Positions 63,890 through 64,000 of a DNA stretch of 64,000 nucleotides are shown here, in pieces. Under the pieces are notes generated by a model, which was given only the letters and a program-made list of their open reading frames with translations, was not told the origin of the DNA and did no database searches. The number at the start of each line of letters is the position of its first letter. Position 1 is the first letter of the stretch. Origin of the DNA: CAUZIB01 sp963663925 (GTDB taxonomy: Bacteria > Acidobacteriota > Vicinamibacteria > Vicinamibacterales > UBA8438); the NCBI GenBank assembly GCA_965237405.1, contig OZ250139.1, positions 3,100,001 to 3,164,000 of the forward strand. The letters are read 5' to 3'. The position numbers and the translations under genes are program-made.

Positions 63890-64000
63890 TCAGACTGACG
63901 CTCGACGTTCGTCCGGGAAGAGAATAGGGTCCCAAACGGGGCCGACGTGGGTCATCCCGAAGGCCTGAACACGGTCGAAGGCGGCTTCCCCCAGTTCGTG
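63890..64000 (-). CDS. Family 4 glycosyltransferase, C-terminal end (runs off window)
   Basis: The frame reads HELGEAAFDRVQAFGMTHVG, PVWDPILFPDERRASV and stop. It closely parallels the last 35 residues of the glycosyltransferase at 55704 (ELGDAGFERVREFGLDRVGP). The rest is outside the window. Confidence 0.7.
   Translation of the reverse strand, partial: HELGEAAFDRVQAFGMTHVGPVWDPILFPDERRASV

Overview
The window is GC-rich bacterial DNA, broken up by insertion sequences (IS). The best guess at the host is an Acidobacteriota lineage (Vicinamibacteria-like, possibly marine or sponge-associated). This rests only on remembered family resemblance: TonB-receptor plug and barrel ends, secreted PQQ dehydrogenases, a secreted TPR protein and the secreted protein at 24448. 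No rRNA or marker gene is present to confirm it. At least eleven complete or near-complete IS elements were found (IS256 x3, IS1182 x2, IS5 x5, IS3, with degraded IS6 and IS30), plus fragments of IS110, IS3, IS1595 and possibly IS21. Many cargo genes are cut, frameshifted or carry stops, so the region is accessory and decaying.

1-19.8 kb is mobile and defence-like. It holds pieces of two TonB receptors, an ArdC antirestriction fusion, a palindromic GTGTACCA array split by an IS1182, and a RusA resolvase. A HEPN-type gene is interrupted by an IS3 element and bracketed by direct repeats of a mobilisation-gene tail. A lipoprotein gene and an intact tyrosine recombinase follow. A DUF4062-like gene is cut by an IS256 element with a perfect 8-bp target duplication and has lost its 5' end at an IS5 copy.

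19.8-34.4 kb looks like stacked cassettes. A nuclease-like three-gene set ends at a tRNA-Arg 3' fragment. A secreted metallo-beta-lactamase-fold hydrolase follows, then a tRNA-Leu 3' fragment, then a secreted protein with a PQQ dehydrogenase. After these come a triplicated-repeat protein, an NHL-repeat protein, a second PQQ dehydrogenase, two tiny genes and a TPR protein. The segment ends at a tRNA-Thr 3' fragment next to a truncated tyrosine recombinase. Three copies of a conserved 110-126 bp sequence mark the cassette fronts, two of them just downstream of tRNA 3' ends. I read this as serial integration of small tRNA-targeting elements and consider it the most novel structure here.

34.4-48 kb is an IS mosaic around two housekeeping-like genes, a mechanosensitive-channel-like protein and katG. 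48-64 kb is a surface-polysaccharide locus: CMP-sugar synthetase, methyltransferase, deacetylase, sulfotransferase, surface-carbohydrate protein and several family 4 glycosyltransferases. It contains an inverted, partly deleted paralogous copy of its own left half, and several genes carry frameshifts or nonsense codons.
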